Shown here piece after piece: positions 17,451-24,497 of a stretch of 35,784 nt of DNA. The notes beneath the pieces were generated by a model, which was not told where the DNA came from, searched no databases, and saw only the letters and a list, made by a program, of their open reading frames with translations. The position numbers and the translations under genes were made by a program. The first letter of the stretch is position 1; each line of letters starts with the position of its first letter. Origin of the DNA: an uncultured Lachnospiraceae bacterium (GTDB lineage Bacteria; Bacillota; Clostridia; Lachnospirales; Lachnospiraceae); NCBI GenBank assembly GCA_944381535.1, contig CALWLN010000028.1, positions 1-35,784 on the forward strand. The letters run 5' to 3'.

Positions 17451-18380
17451 ATGGAAAAAAGAAGTGAAATCGTGCTTTTTACGGACCATGAATTAAAACT
17501 GGAAGTGCCAATTACACCAGAAAAAGAGACCGTGTGGCTGACGCAAGAGCAAATGTCGGTTTTGTTTGATACGGCGCGCTCATCGATAGCTTATCACATT
17601 AATAATATTTTTAAAGAAGGCGAATTGGAGAGGGATACTTCTGTCGAAATTTTCGACAGAAGTGAAAACAAGGCGTCCAGGCCGCCTCTGTTTTATAATT
17701 TAGATGTAATTATCTCCGTAGGATACAGAGTGAAATCGAAACGAGGAATTGCTTTTCGGAAATGGGCAAACAGTGTTCTCAAAGAATACATAATCAAAGG
17801 CTATGCAGTGAATCATAACCGTATGAATCAGCTAAACGAGGTGATACGGGTTATGAAGCGAGTGGAAAACAGTCTCGACACAAAACAGGTGCTTTCCGTG
17901 GTGGAAAAATACAGCCAGGCACTGGAATTGCTGGACGCTTACGACCATCAGAATATGACGCGGCCAAAGGGGAACAGGGCAAATTATGTTTTGACCTACG
18001 AGGAATGCAGGCAGCTTATTGACGGTATGCGGTTTGGAGACAGCAGCACCTTGTTTGGCAATGAAAAGGACGATTCCTTTAAAGGAAGTATCGGGGCGAT
18101 TTACCAGAGCTTCGGAGGCGAAGATTTATATCCGACTTTGGAAGAAAAAGCAGCGAATCTCCTGTATTTTGTGACGAAAAATCATAGCTTCTCGGATGGC
18201 AACAAGCGGATCGCGGCCACGCTGTTTTTGTATTTTCTGGACAAGAACGGAGTGCTGTTTGATGAGGGAGAAAAGTTGATTGACGACCACACATTGGTGG
18301 CCCTCACCATTATGATTGCGGAATCGAAGCCGGAAGAGAAGGAAATGATGGTGAGCGTTGTGATGAATTGTATTCAATGA
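17451..18380 (+). CDS. RhuM-Fic/Doc domain protein
   Basis: This 309-residue protein has two parts. Residues 1-120 are RhuM-like (TVWLTQEQMSVLFDTARSSI, a winged-helix-like segment, then RPPLFYNLDVIISVGYRVKS). Residues 180-305 form a Fic/Doc domain with the active-site motif HSFSDGNKR (His245 to Arg253). The catalytic His and the GNKR loop are intact; the usual Pro after His is Ser. Fic proteins AMPylate or phosphorylate targets. I see no adjacent antitoxin gene. A possible internal inhibitory (S/T)xxxE(G/N) helix is not obvious. The ribosome site is GGGAGG before ATG 17451. The gene is AT-richer than the housekeeping genes and ends at a strong terminator, which suggests an acquired cassette. 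Confidence 0.88.
   Translation: MEKRSEIVLFTDHELKLEVPITPEKETVWLTQEQMSVLFDTARSSIAYHINNIFKEGELERDTSVEIFDRSENKASRPPLFYNLDVIISVGYRVKSKRGIAFRKWANSVLKEYIIKGYAVNHNRMNQLNEVIRVMKRVENSLDTKQVLSVVEKYSQALELLDAYDHQNMTRPKGNRANYVLTYEECRQLIDGMRFGDSSTLFGNEKDDSFKGSIGAIYQSFGGEDLYPTLEEKAANLLYFVTKNHSFSDGNKRIAATLFLYFLDKNGVLFDEGEKLIDDHTLVALTIMIAESKPEEKEMMVSVVMNCIQ
17637..17663. repeat. 27-bp perfect palindrome inside the RhuM-Fic gene
   Basis: ACTTCTGTCGAAA (17637-17649), a single T (17650), and TTTCGACAGAAGT (17651-17663) form arms of 13 bp without a mismatch. It codes for the DTSVEIFDRSE region of the RhuM-like domain. It could be a regulatory site or an mRNA hairpin. Confidence 0.9.
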
Positions 18381-18410
18381 GGATTTGTAATAATATAAGC
18401 AAAGAAAAAT

Positions 18411-18461
18411 AATCGGAACGACTTTAATCGCCGGAAAGGGAGAAGTCGTTCCGATTTTTTT
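18411..18461 (+). terminator. Strong intrinsic terminator after the RhuM-Fic gene
   Basis: A perfect 14-bp stem pairs AATCGGAACGACTT (18411-18424) with AAGTCGTTCCGATT (18443-18456). An 18-base loop lies between, and the stem is followed by a T run. Confidence 0.92.
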
Positions 18462-18499
18462 ATTCTATAGGAAAGTTCTCCGAACTTCCCTATAGAATA
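18461..18499. repeat. Long hairpin repeat element (TATTCTATAGG type)
   Basis: TATTCTATAGGAAAGTTC (18461-18478) and GAACTTCCCTATAGAATA (18482-18499) pair at 17 of 18 positions around a 3-base loop. It abuts the terminator. Its ATAGGAA and CCTAT ends resemble the 36-bp tandem units at 29349-29456, so both may belong to one family of small dispersed palindromes (REP or MITE-like). Confidence 0.75.
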
Positions 18500-18524
18500 A
18501 AAATATAAATCTTCACATATCATA

Positions 18525-18553
18525 TTGCAAAAAAAACAAAAATATGATAGAAT
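18525..18553 (+). promoter_or_regulatory. Promoter of the catabolic operon
   Basis: TTGCAA (18525-18530) is followed after 17 bases by TAGAAT (18548-18553, 5 of 6). It is the best promoter in the 316-base gap 18381-18696, which otherwise holds the terminator, the hairpin repeat and the operator-like repeats. A leader of about 137 bases precedes the first ATG at 18697. Confidence 0.65.
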
Positions 18554-18603
18554 AACTATCACTAGAAGCGGAGTAAATTTTGGATAACCGCAGTAAATGA
18601 TAG
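18545..18603. promoter_or_regulatory. Operator-like TGATAG/CTATCA repeats overlapping the -10 box
   Basis: TGATAG (18545-18550), AATAA, CTATCA (18556-18561) form a perfect 6-bp inverted repeat across the -10 box and start region. A larger symmetric figure follows: CTATCA, 6 bases, GCGG (18568-18571), 16 bases, CCGC (18588-18591), 6 bases, TGATAG (18598-18603). It could bind a repressor such as the RpiR protein at the operon end, or fold as a 5' leader hairpin. Confidence 0.6.
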
Positions 18604-18696
18604 AAATTAAATCTTTTCTTAAGGCATTTAGGGTGATTCCAAATAGCAGTAACGGGAAAATGTTCAAACACTTTGAAGCATGAAAGGAGAATAAAA

Positions 18697-20127
18697 ATGC
18701 AGGGAAATGAGTTCTTAAACGCAATGATTCTGACTGAATTGGAGGATGCGGTCGGAGTCGAAAATTGCTCCCGGAAAGAGATCGACAAAGTGACACACAG
18801 TATAGATTATTACTGGCTGTCACGTATGTGGGCGGATCGGGGGCGCAAGATGCCGGAAGCGGACTTTGTTGTTGCGCCAAAGGATGCCCAGGAGACTTCC
18901 AAGGTATTAAAGATCGCAAATTATTATAAGATGCCCGTTACAACCTGGGGTGGCGGGGGTGGTACCCAGGGCGGCGCAATTCCGGTATGTGGCGGTATTG
19001 TAATTGACACGAAGAGGATGAACCGGATTTATGATGTAAATACAGATGGTATGTATATCGAATGTGGAACAGGCTCTATTTATAAGCATATTGAGTGGGC
19101 GGCCAACGAGGTGGGAAAGACGACCATGCATTTTCCTTCCTCACTGAACTGCTCGACGGTGGGCGGCTTCCTGGCACACCGGGGAATTGGTGTGGTTTCT
19201 ACGAAATATGGCAAAATTGATGATATGGTGTTACAGATGGAGGTGGTTCTCCCAAACGGGGATATTATTTATACCTCTCCAGCGCCAAAACATGCGGCAG
19301 GTCCCGATTTAAACCAGATTTTCATTGGCTCGGAGGGGACCCTAGGCATCATCACCAAAGCCCAGATGCGCATTTTTGACCAGCCGGAGGAAAGGCGGTT
19401 CCGTGGATTCCTGTTCCAGGATATGAGCGCGGCCTTCAAAGCCTCCAGAGAGCTGCTGCAAAAATTCAAGCTTTCCGTTATGCGGCTCTATGACCCTGCG
19501 GAAACGGCGTCACTGATCAAGAAAATCGTGGGTGTGGAAAAACCGGGCGCTTTCATGAACGTTGCCTATGAAGGCTGCAAGGAATTGGTGGAGGTAGAGG
19601 AGAAAATTCTGTTGGACACCTTTGCGAAATATGGCGCTGAGGACCTTGGCAGTGAGTATGGAAAGAAATGGTGGGAAGAAAAGATTACATTCTTTTATCC
19701 TGGTCACATGATGGATATTCCCCAGATGTTCGGAACGATGGATACCATTGCGCCCTACGATAAGATAGAAGAAATTTACTGGGCAATGAAGGAGGCCATT
19801 GAGAGCAATTATCCCCAGGCAAGATTTATCGCCCATTTCTCCCATTGGTATGAGTGGGGGGCTATGGTATATGACCGGTTCATCGTGGAAGGAAAGGATG
19901 TGCCGCAGGATCCGGTAGAGGCGCTCAGACTTCATCAGCAGATCTGGACCACCGGTGTCAGGGCAGCCCTTGCCCATGGCGGGGTAGTGAATGATCATCA
20001 CGGTGTGGGCATCAAGCTGGGACGCCTGATGAAGGAGCAGTATGGCCCTGGGATGCAGGTGTTCGAAGGACTGAAAAAAACCCTTGACCCCAACGGGATC
20101 ATGAATCCCTTTAAGCTGGGGTTATAA
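18697..20127 (+). CDS. GlcD-like FAD-linked oxidase/dehydrogenase
   Basis: This 476-residue flavoprotein of the FAD_binding_4 (PCMH) family resembles glycolate oxidase GlcD and D-lactate dehydrogenases. The FAD-binding region shows TTWGGGGGTQGGAIP (about 82-96), IYDVNTDGMYIECGTGSIYK, FPSSLNCSTVGGFLAHRGIG and IGSEGTLGIITKAQMRI. The C-terminal domain ends with NDHHGVGIKLGRLM and KTLDPNGIMNPFKLG; those histidines usually bind the substrate-site metal. It oxidises a 2-hydroxyacid or related alcohol; the substrate is unknown. ATG 18697 follows AAAGGAG by about 8 bases. As first gene of an operon with a ferredoxin-like protein and an EtfB-EtfA fusion, it probably passes electrons to the ETF, as LctD does in Acetobacterium. 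Confidence 0.9.
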   Translation: MQGNEFLNAMILTELEDAVGVENCSRKEIDKVTHSIDYYWLSRMWADRGRKMPEADFVVAPKDAQETSKVLKIANYYKMPVTTWGGGGGTQGGAIPVCGGIVIDTKRMNRIYDVNTDGMYIECGTGSIYKHIEWAANEVGKTTMHFPSSLNCSTVGGFLAHRGIGVVSTKYGKIDDMVLQMEVVLPNGDIIYTSPAPKHAAGPDLNQIFIGSEGTLGIITKAQMRIFDQPEERRFRGFLFQDMSAAFKASRELLQKFKLSVMRLYDPAETASLIKKIVGVEKPGAFMNVAYEGCKELVEVEEKILLDTFAKYGAEDLGSEYGKKWWEEKITFFYPGHMMDIPQMFGTMDTIAPYDKIEEIYWAMKEAIESNYPQARFIAHFSHWYEWGAMVYDRFIVEGKDVPQDPVEALRLHQQIWTTGVRAALAHGGVVNDHHGVGIKLGRLMKEQYGPGMQVFEGLKKTLDPNGIMNPFKLGL

Positions 20128-20145
20128 GAAAGGTATGGTGGGATT

Positions 20146-21228
20146 ATGACGGAAAAAAGTAAAATACATGTGGATGCTTGCCGTTTTTGCTGGATGTGCA
20201 GACATATCTGTCCCATTGGGAACGCAACGGGACTTGAGAGAAATACATCCCGGGCCAGGGCATTGGGATTGTCCCTTGTAAACCGTGGAACTTATAAATT
20301 AGAGGAGGTTGTTGAGAACCTTTATGAATGCGCATGCTGCGGCGCCTGCACAAAGGAATGCGTGACAGGCTACGATCCGGTCATGTTTACCAGGGAGGCC
20401 AGACTGGATGCGGCGATGGAAGGTATTCTTCCCGAATATATTAACGTACTTATTGATAATTGCATGGAAACCGGAAATGCTTATGGTATCACGGAAGTGG
20501 ATGCTTCCCTGCAGGAAGCAATGGCCCGTCATACGGAAAAAACGGATACACTGTTATTTTTAGGAGTTGATGCCAGATACAAAGTACCCCAGGCAGCGAT
20601 AGACGCAATGAAGGTACTTAAGAAGGCAGGGGTAAGCTTCACGGTGCTCTCCAAAGAACCGGCCAGTGGCCAGCAATTGGAATATCTGATTGGGGCGGCA
20701 AGTGAGACGAAGGAACAGATGACCGCATGCGCAAAGGAATTAAACGCGTATGAAAGGATTGTCGCGTTCGATCCGCAGGATGCCAGCGTATTTAAGCGCG
20801 AGTACAAGGAGCTGGGGGTTGAGTTAACTGCGGAGGTGGTAACTTTTACAAGATTTGTAAGTGACCTGGTAAAGACAGGCGCGCTGACAGCCCGGAATTC
20901 GGGAAAGGCAGTGGTATACCAGGATCCTTTCCAGCTGGCAAGAGATCTGGGCGAGACGGAAGAGGCCAGGTCGGTGATCAACGCGTATGCGGTATGCGGT
21001 GAAATGCTGATGCATGGCAAAGATACCATGTGGGCAGGCAATCTTCTGATGAAAGAGTGGATGCCGGAGGTTATGGCGCAGGTGGCTTTGGACCGTATCA
21101 GTAACGCGAAGGGGGTAGCGGCGGATACTATTGTAACAGCCAGCGTATCGGAATATGCGTCTTTAAAAGCGGTAAATCAGACAGAAGTGAAGATTGTCTC
21201 GTTAGAGGAACTGATTTTAGGACTGTAG
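20146..21228 (+). CDS. GlcF-like Fe-S protein with two [4Fe-4S] motifs
   Basis: This 360-residue protein begins with two cluster motifs: C12-x2-C15-x2-C18-x3-C22-P and C62-x2-C65-x2-C68-x3-C72. This is the N-terminal pattern of GlcF and HdrC-type electron carriers. The remaining 285 residues align in general layout with GlcF but lack the two CCG cysteine motifs that such proteins normally carry, so the C-terminal half has probably lost a cluster. It most likely relays electrons between the GlcD-like flavoprotein 18 bases upstream and the ETF. It is cytoplasmic, with no signal or membrane segment. A single-gene fusion with the dehydrogenase exists in other systems; here they are separate. Confidence 0.85.
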   Translation: MTEKSKIHVDACRFCWMCRHICPIGNATGLERNTSRARALGLSLVNRGTYKLEEVVENLYECACCGACTKECVTGYDPVMFTREARLDAAMEGILPEYINVLIDNCMETGNAYGITEVDASLQEAMARHTEKTDTLLFLGVDARYKVPQAAIDAMKVLKKAGVSFTVLSKEPASGQQLEYLIGAASETKEQMTACAKELNAYERIVAFDPQDASVFKREYKELGVELTAEVVTFTRFVSDLVKTGALTARNSGKAVVYQDPFQLARDLGETEEARSVINAYAVCGEMLMHGKDTMWAGNLLMKEWMPEVMAQVALDRISNAKGVAADTIVTASVSEYASLKAVNQTEVKIVSLEELILGL

Positions 21229-21240
21229 GAGGGAATAGGG

Positions 21241-22068
21241 ATGTTAGTTGGTCTAAAGGAAATACTTGCGATGGCGGAGGAAGGCTCCTATGCCATCCCC
21301 GCGTTTAACGTATATAATATGGAAACCGTTATGGGCGTTATGCAGGCGGCGGAGGAGAAGAGGGCGCCTGTGATCATGCAGGTATACAGCAGACTCTTTA
21401 CCCAGGGGGGAGCAAAATTTTTGGCGCCGGTAATCCTTACGGCTGCGCACAGCGCTTCCGTACCTGTCTGTTTCCATATCGATCACGGCGCGGGAAAAAA
21501 TGAGATCATGAGAGCCTTCCGTTATGGCTGCAGCAGTGTTATGATAGATGCATCAGCAATGGAATATGAGGATAATGTAAGGCTCACAAAAGAAATTGTG
21601 GAACTGGCTGCGGCAAACGGTATGGAAGTGGAAGGGGAACTGGGACATGTGGGCAGTGTAAACGATTCCTCCATGGATGAGTTTACCGTTCCTAAGGACG
21701 CAAAGGATTATGTGGAAAAAACGGGAGTAGCGGCCCTGGCGGTACTGGTGGGAACGGCCCATGGCCGTTACAAAAAGCCGCCTAAGCTGGATATCCGGCG
21801 AATAGCGGATATTAAAGGAGCCACAAATCTTCCGCTGGTGCTTCATGGCGGCTCCGGAATCCCGGATGAGCAGATCGTGGCATCCATAGAAGCCGGTATC
21901 CGCAAAATTAATTTCGGTACGGATCTATGCTATGCCTTCCTGGATACGGTATTCGAAGTCTCAAGAGATATTTATGCCATTGATTTATTTATGAAGGAGC
22001 CCATTGCCGGAGTGAAAAATTTTGCCGTTACGAAAATGGAACTTTTAGGAGCTGCGGGTAAAGTATGA
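21241..22068 (+). CDS. Class II ketose-bisphosphate aldolase (FBA/IolJ type)
   Basis: This 275-residue zinc aldolase carries the metal and active-site motifs. They are FHIDHGAGKNEIMRA (zinc His and catalytic Asp), VEGELGHVGS, AVLVGTAHGRYK (second zinc His), and LVLHGGSGIPDEQI (third zinc His) with KINFGTDL. It cleaves a ketose (bis)phosphate to dihydroxyacetone phosphate and an aldehyde. The family includes fructose-, tagatose- and 2-deoxy-5-ketogluconate-phosphate (IolJ) aldolases. The IolB and PfkB neighbours favour an IolJ-like role, but substrate residues cannot decide it. Its 12-base gap to the upstream gene and the 4-base overlap with the next mark one operon. Confidence 0.9.
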   Translation: MLVGLKEILAMAEEGSYAIPAFNVYNMETVMGVMQAAEEKRAPVIMQVYSRLFTQGGAKFLAPVILTAAHSASVPVCFHIDHGAGKNEIMRAFRYGCSSVMIDASAMEYEDNVRLTKEIVELAAANGMEVEGELGHVGSVNDSSMDEFTVPKDAKDYVEKTGVAALAVLVGTAHGRYKKPPKLDIRRIADIKGATNLPLVLHGGSGIPDEQIVASIEAGIRKINFGTDLCYAFLDTVFEVSRDIYAIDLFMKEPIAGVKNFAVTKMELLGAAGKV

Positions 22069-23015
22069 AGGATGAAACAATAAGAAGACAGACAGTGCGG
22101 GTTCTCGGGATCGGAGCCTGTGTCATGGATACCTTAATTACCGTTCCCAGTTATCCAAAAGAGGATACGAAACTAAGAGGGACAGAAAGCAGGGCTGCCG
22201 GAGGCGGACCTGCGGCTACAGGGATTGTGGCAGCGGCCCGCTTAGGGGTGGGGGCGGGATTTATTGGTGTTCTGTCGGATGACAATGGCGGTATTTTTCT
22301 GAGAAAGGATTTTGAAAAATACGGTGTGGATACAAGCTGGGTAGAAACCAAGTCCGGATACCGAAGCTTTACATCCACGATCTGGCTGGCGCAGGATAAA
22401 TCCACCCGTACCTGTGTGTATGACAAAGGAAATCTGCCGCCCCTCAAGCTGGATGAAGAGAGGCTGGAAGCGGTGAAAGCCGCAGAGATTCTTCTGATTG
22501 ACGGGAATGAAATGGAAGCTGCGGAGGAAGCCTGTCTGGCGGCAAAAGAAGGCAATACGAAGATCCTGTATGACTGCGGAGGCCTTTATCCGGGGGTAGA
22601 ACGCCTGTTAAAGCTGACGGATGTGATGATTCCTTCGGAAGAATTCGCAAAAGGACATACAGGGTGCGCCACTGCCCAGGCAGCGTCTGAGAGGCTGTAT
22701 GAATGGTATCATCCGGAAGTGGTGGTTGTAACCTGCGGAAAAGAGGGCGGCATTCTGTACGACGGGAAAACCATGCGGAGCTATCCGGCATTCCAGGTGG
22801 AAGCGGTAGATACCAATGGCTCGGGGGATGTATTTCACGGAGCGTTTGCGGCAGGGATGGTAAAAGGACTTACCTATGAAGAGTGCTGCTATTTTGCCAG
22901 CGCGGTATCAGCTCTTAAATGCGCCGGAATCGGCGCGAGAGAGTCCGTACCGGATTTCGAAAGGGTAGGCAGCTTCTTAAAAGAAAGAGGCTGCGCATTT
23001 CTGGAAAAGAGGTAA
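22065..23015 (+). CDS. PfkB-family carbohydrate kinase
   Basis: This 316-residue ribokinase-fold enzyme starts at an ATG overlapping the aldolase stop. The first PfkB signature region is RAAGGGPAATGIVAAARLG, and the second, with the catalytic base, is DTNGSGDVFHGAFAAGM. The protein phosphorylates a sugar or sugar acid with ATP. In an inositol-like context it would be the IolC equivalent acting before the aldolase, but PfkB substrates are diverse (ribose, fructose, 2-keto-3-deoxygluconate, tagatose 6-phosphate). The FGGY kinase gene follows 3 bases later, so the operon has two kinases of different folds. That implies two phosphorylation steps or two entry substrates. Confidence 0.92.
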   Translation: MKDETIRRQTVRVLGIGACVMDTLITVPSYPKEDTKLRGTESRAAGGGPAATGIVAAARLGVGAGFIGVLSDDNGGIFLRKDFEKYGVDTSWVETKSGYRSFTSTIWLAQDKSTRTCVYDKGNLPPLKLDEERLEAVKAAEILLIDGNEMEAAEEACLAAKEGNTKILYDCGGLYPGVERLLKLTDVMIPSEEFAKGHTGCATAQAASERLYEWYHPEVVVVTCGKEGGILYDGKTMRSYPAFQVEAVDTNGSGDVFHGAFAAGMVKGLTYEECCYFASAVSALKCAGIGARESVPDFERVGSFLKERGCAFLEKR

Positions 23016-23018
23016 AGA

Positions 23019-24497
23019 ATGAAGTATTTACTAGGGGTCGATTTTGGAGGAAGCGCTACAAAAGCAACTTTAATTGATACGGATGGAACAATCGTGGCGG
23101 AAAATACCGTGGAATATCCCACATACTATCCAAAGCTTGGGTGGTGTGAGCAGGAGCCGGAGGACTGGAACAGGGCCTTTGCTGAAAATGTGAGGGGGCT
23201 GCTGGAAAGGTCTGGTATGAGAGCGGCGGATATTCTCGCTGTTGCCATTGATTCCGCGACCCATACCTGGGTCATGTGCGATGAGAATTTCGAACCGCTC
23301 AGACCGGCCATTTTCTGGACGGATTCCCGCTCGGGAAAACAGGCACAGGCCCTCAGACAGGAGCAGGGGGATTTTATTTTTGAAAAAAGCTTTCACAGAC
23401 CGGATACGATCTGGACATTGCCCCAGATGCTGTGGGTAAAAGAGCACGAACCGGAGAAATTTCAAAAAATCAGATACATCTTTTTCGAAAAGGATTATAT
23501 TCGCTATTGTCTGACAGGGGTCTGGTGTACGGATTATATTGAGGCACAGGGCAGTATGCTGTTTGACTGCGGAAAGATGTGCTGGAGCAGAGAGCTCCTG
23601 GAACTGGCATCCATCACGGAAGAGGTTCTTCCGCCGGTGGTAAAACCGACAGATATCATTGGCGGGATTACAAAGGAAGCAGCGGAAAGAACTGGTTTAG
23701 CGGAGGGTACGCCTGTCCTCTGCGGCACAACCGATACCGTTATGGAGGTGTTTGCCTCCGGTGCGGTGCAGGCCGGGGATGTTACCGTGAAGCTGGCAAC
23801 GGCAGGCAGGATATGTGTGATCACCAGAAAACCATATCCGGACAATCATCTGGTGAACTACGCCCATGTGGTAGAGGGATTGTGGTATCCGGGTACGGCA
23901 ACCAAGGCGGCAGCAGGCAGTTACCGCTGGTACAGGGATACCTTCGGCGGTAATTATGAGGCGTTAAATGAAGGGGCGGGGAAGGTACCCGTAGGCTGTG
24001 AGGGACTGATGTACCACCCATACATCAACGGAGAGCTGACGCCTTATGGCGACCCTTCCTTATGCGGGAGCTTTATCGGCATACGTGCCACCCATACAAA
24101 GGCGCATTTTACCAGGAGTGTGCTGGAGGGCGTATCGCTCTCAATGCTGCATTCCAAAAAGAAGCTCACGGAGCTTGGAATTGCCCTCCCGGGAAGAGCG
24201 ACCATCATCGGCGGAGGTGCCAAGGGCATGCTGTGGAGGCAGATTACCGCGGACTGTCTGGGAATGGAGCTGGCAAAAACGGTCAGCAGCGACTCCTCGC
24301 TGGGTTCCGCCATGCTTGCAGGGATAGCCGTTGGTGTTTTCAAGGACCCCGGGGAGGCGGTAAAAGCCTGTATCCGGGAGGAGAGCATCACAAAGCCGGT
24401 CCCGGAAAATACAGAGAAGTATGAAAAGATATTCAGAGAATATGTGGAGGTACATGATGTACTGGCTCCAATTTATCAAAAAAGAGGAATGGTATGA
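23019..24497 (+). CDS. FGGY-family carbohydrate kinase (xylulokinase-like)
   Basis: This 492-residue kinase has the FGGY/actin-like fold. LLGVDFGGSATKATLIDTDG is the N-terminal phosphate loop; AVAIDSATHTWVMCDE and AIFWTDSRSGKQA bind substrate, and TIIGGGAKGMLWRQI near the C-terminus binds nucleotide. Length and motifs are nearest to xylulokinase and related ketose kinases, so the product may be a ketose phosphate from the fucose-isomerase-like enzyme of the same operon. Glycerol, gluconate and erythritol kinases are alternatives. It overlaps the etfBA start by 4 bases. Confidence 0.9.
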   Translation: MKYLLGVDFGGSATKATLIDTDGTIVAENTVEYPTYYPKLGWCEQEPEDWNRAFAENVRGLLERSGMRAADILAVAIDSATHTWVMCDENFEPLRPAIFWTDSRSGKQAQALRQEQGDFIFEKSFHRPDTIWTLPQMLWVKEHEPEKFQKIRYIFFEKDYIRYCLTGVWCTDYIEAQGSMLFDCGKMCWSRELLELASITEEVLPPVVKPTDIIGGITKEAAERTGLAEGTPVLCGTTDTVMEVFASGAVQAGDVTVKLATAGRICVITRKPYPDNHLVNYAHVVEGLWYPGTATKAAAGSYRWYRDTFGGNYEALNEGAGKVPVGCEGLMYHPYINGELTPYGDPSLCGSFIGIRATHTKAHFTRSVLEGVSLSMLHSKKKLTELGIALPGRATIIGGGAKGMLWRQITADCLGMELAKTVSSDSSLGSAMLAGIAVGVFKDPGEAVKACIREESITKPVPENTEKYEKIFREYVEVHDVLAPIYQKRGMV

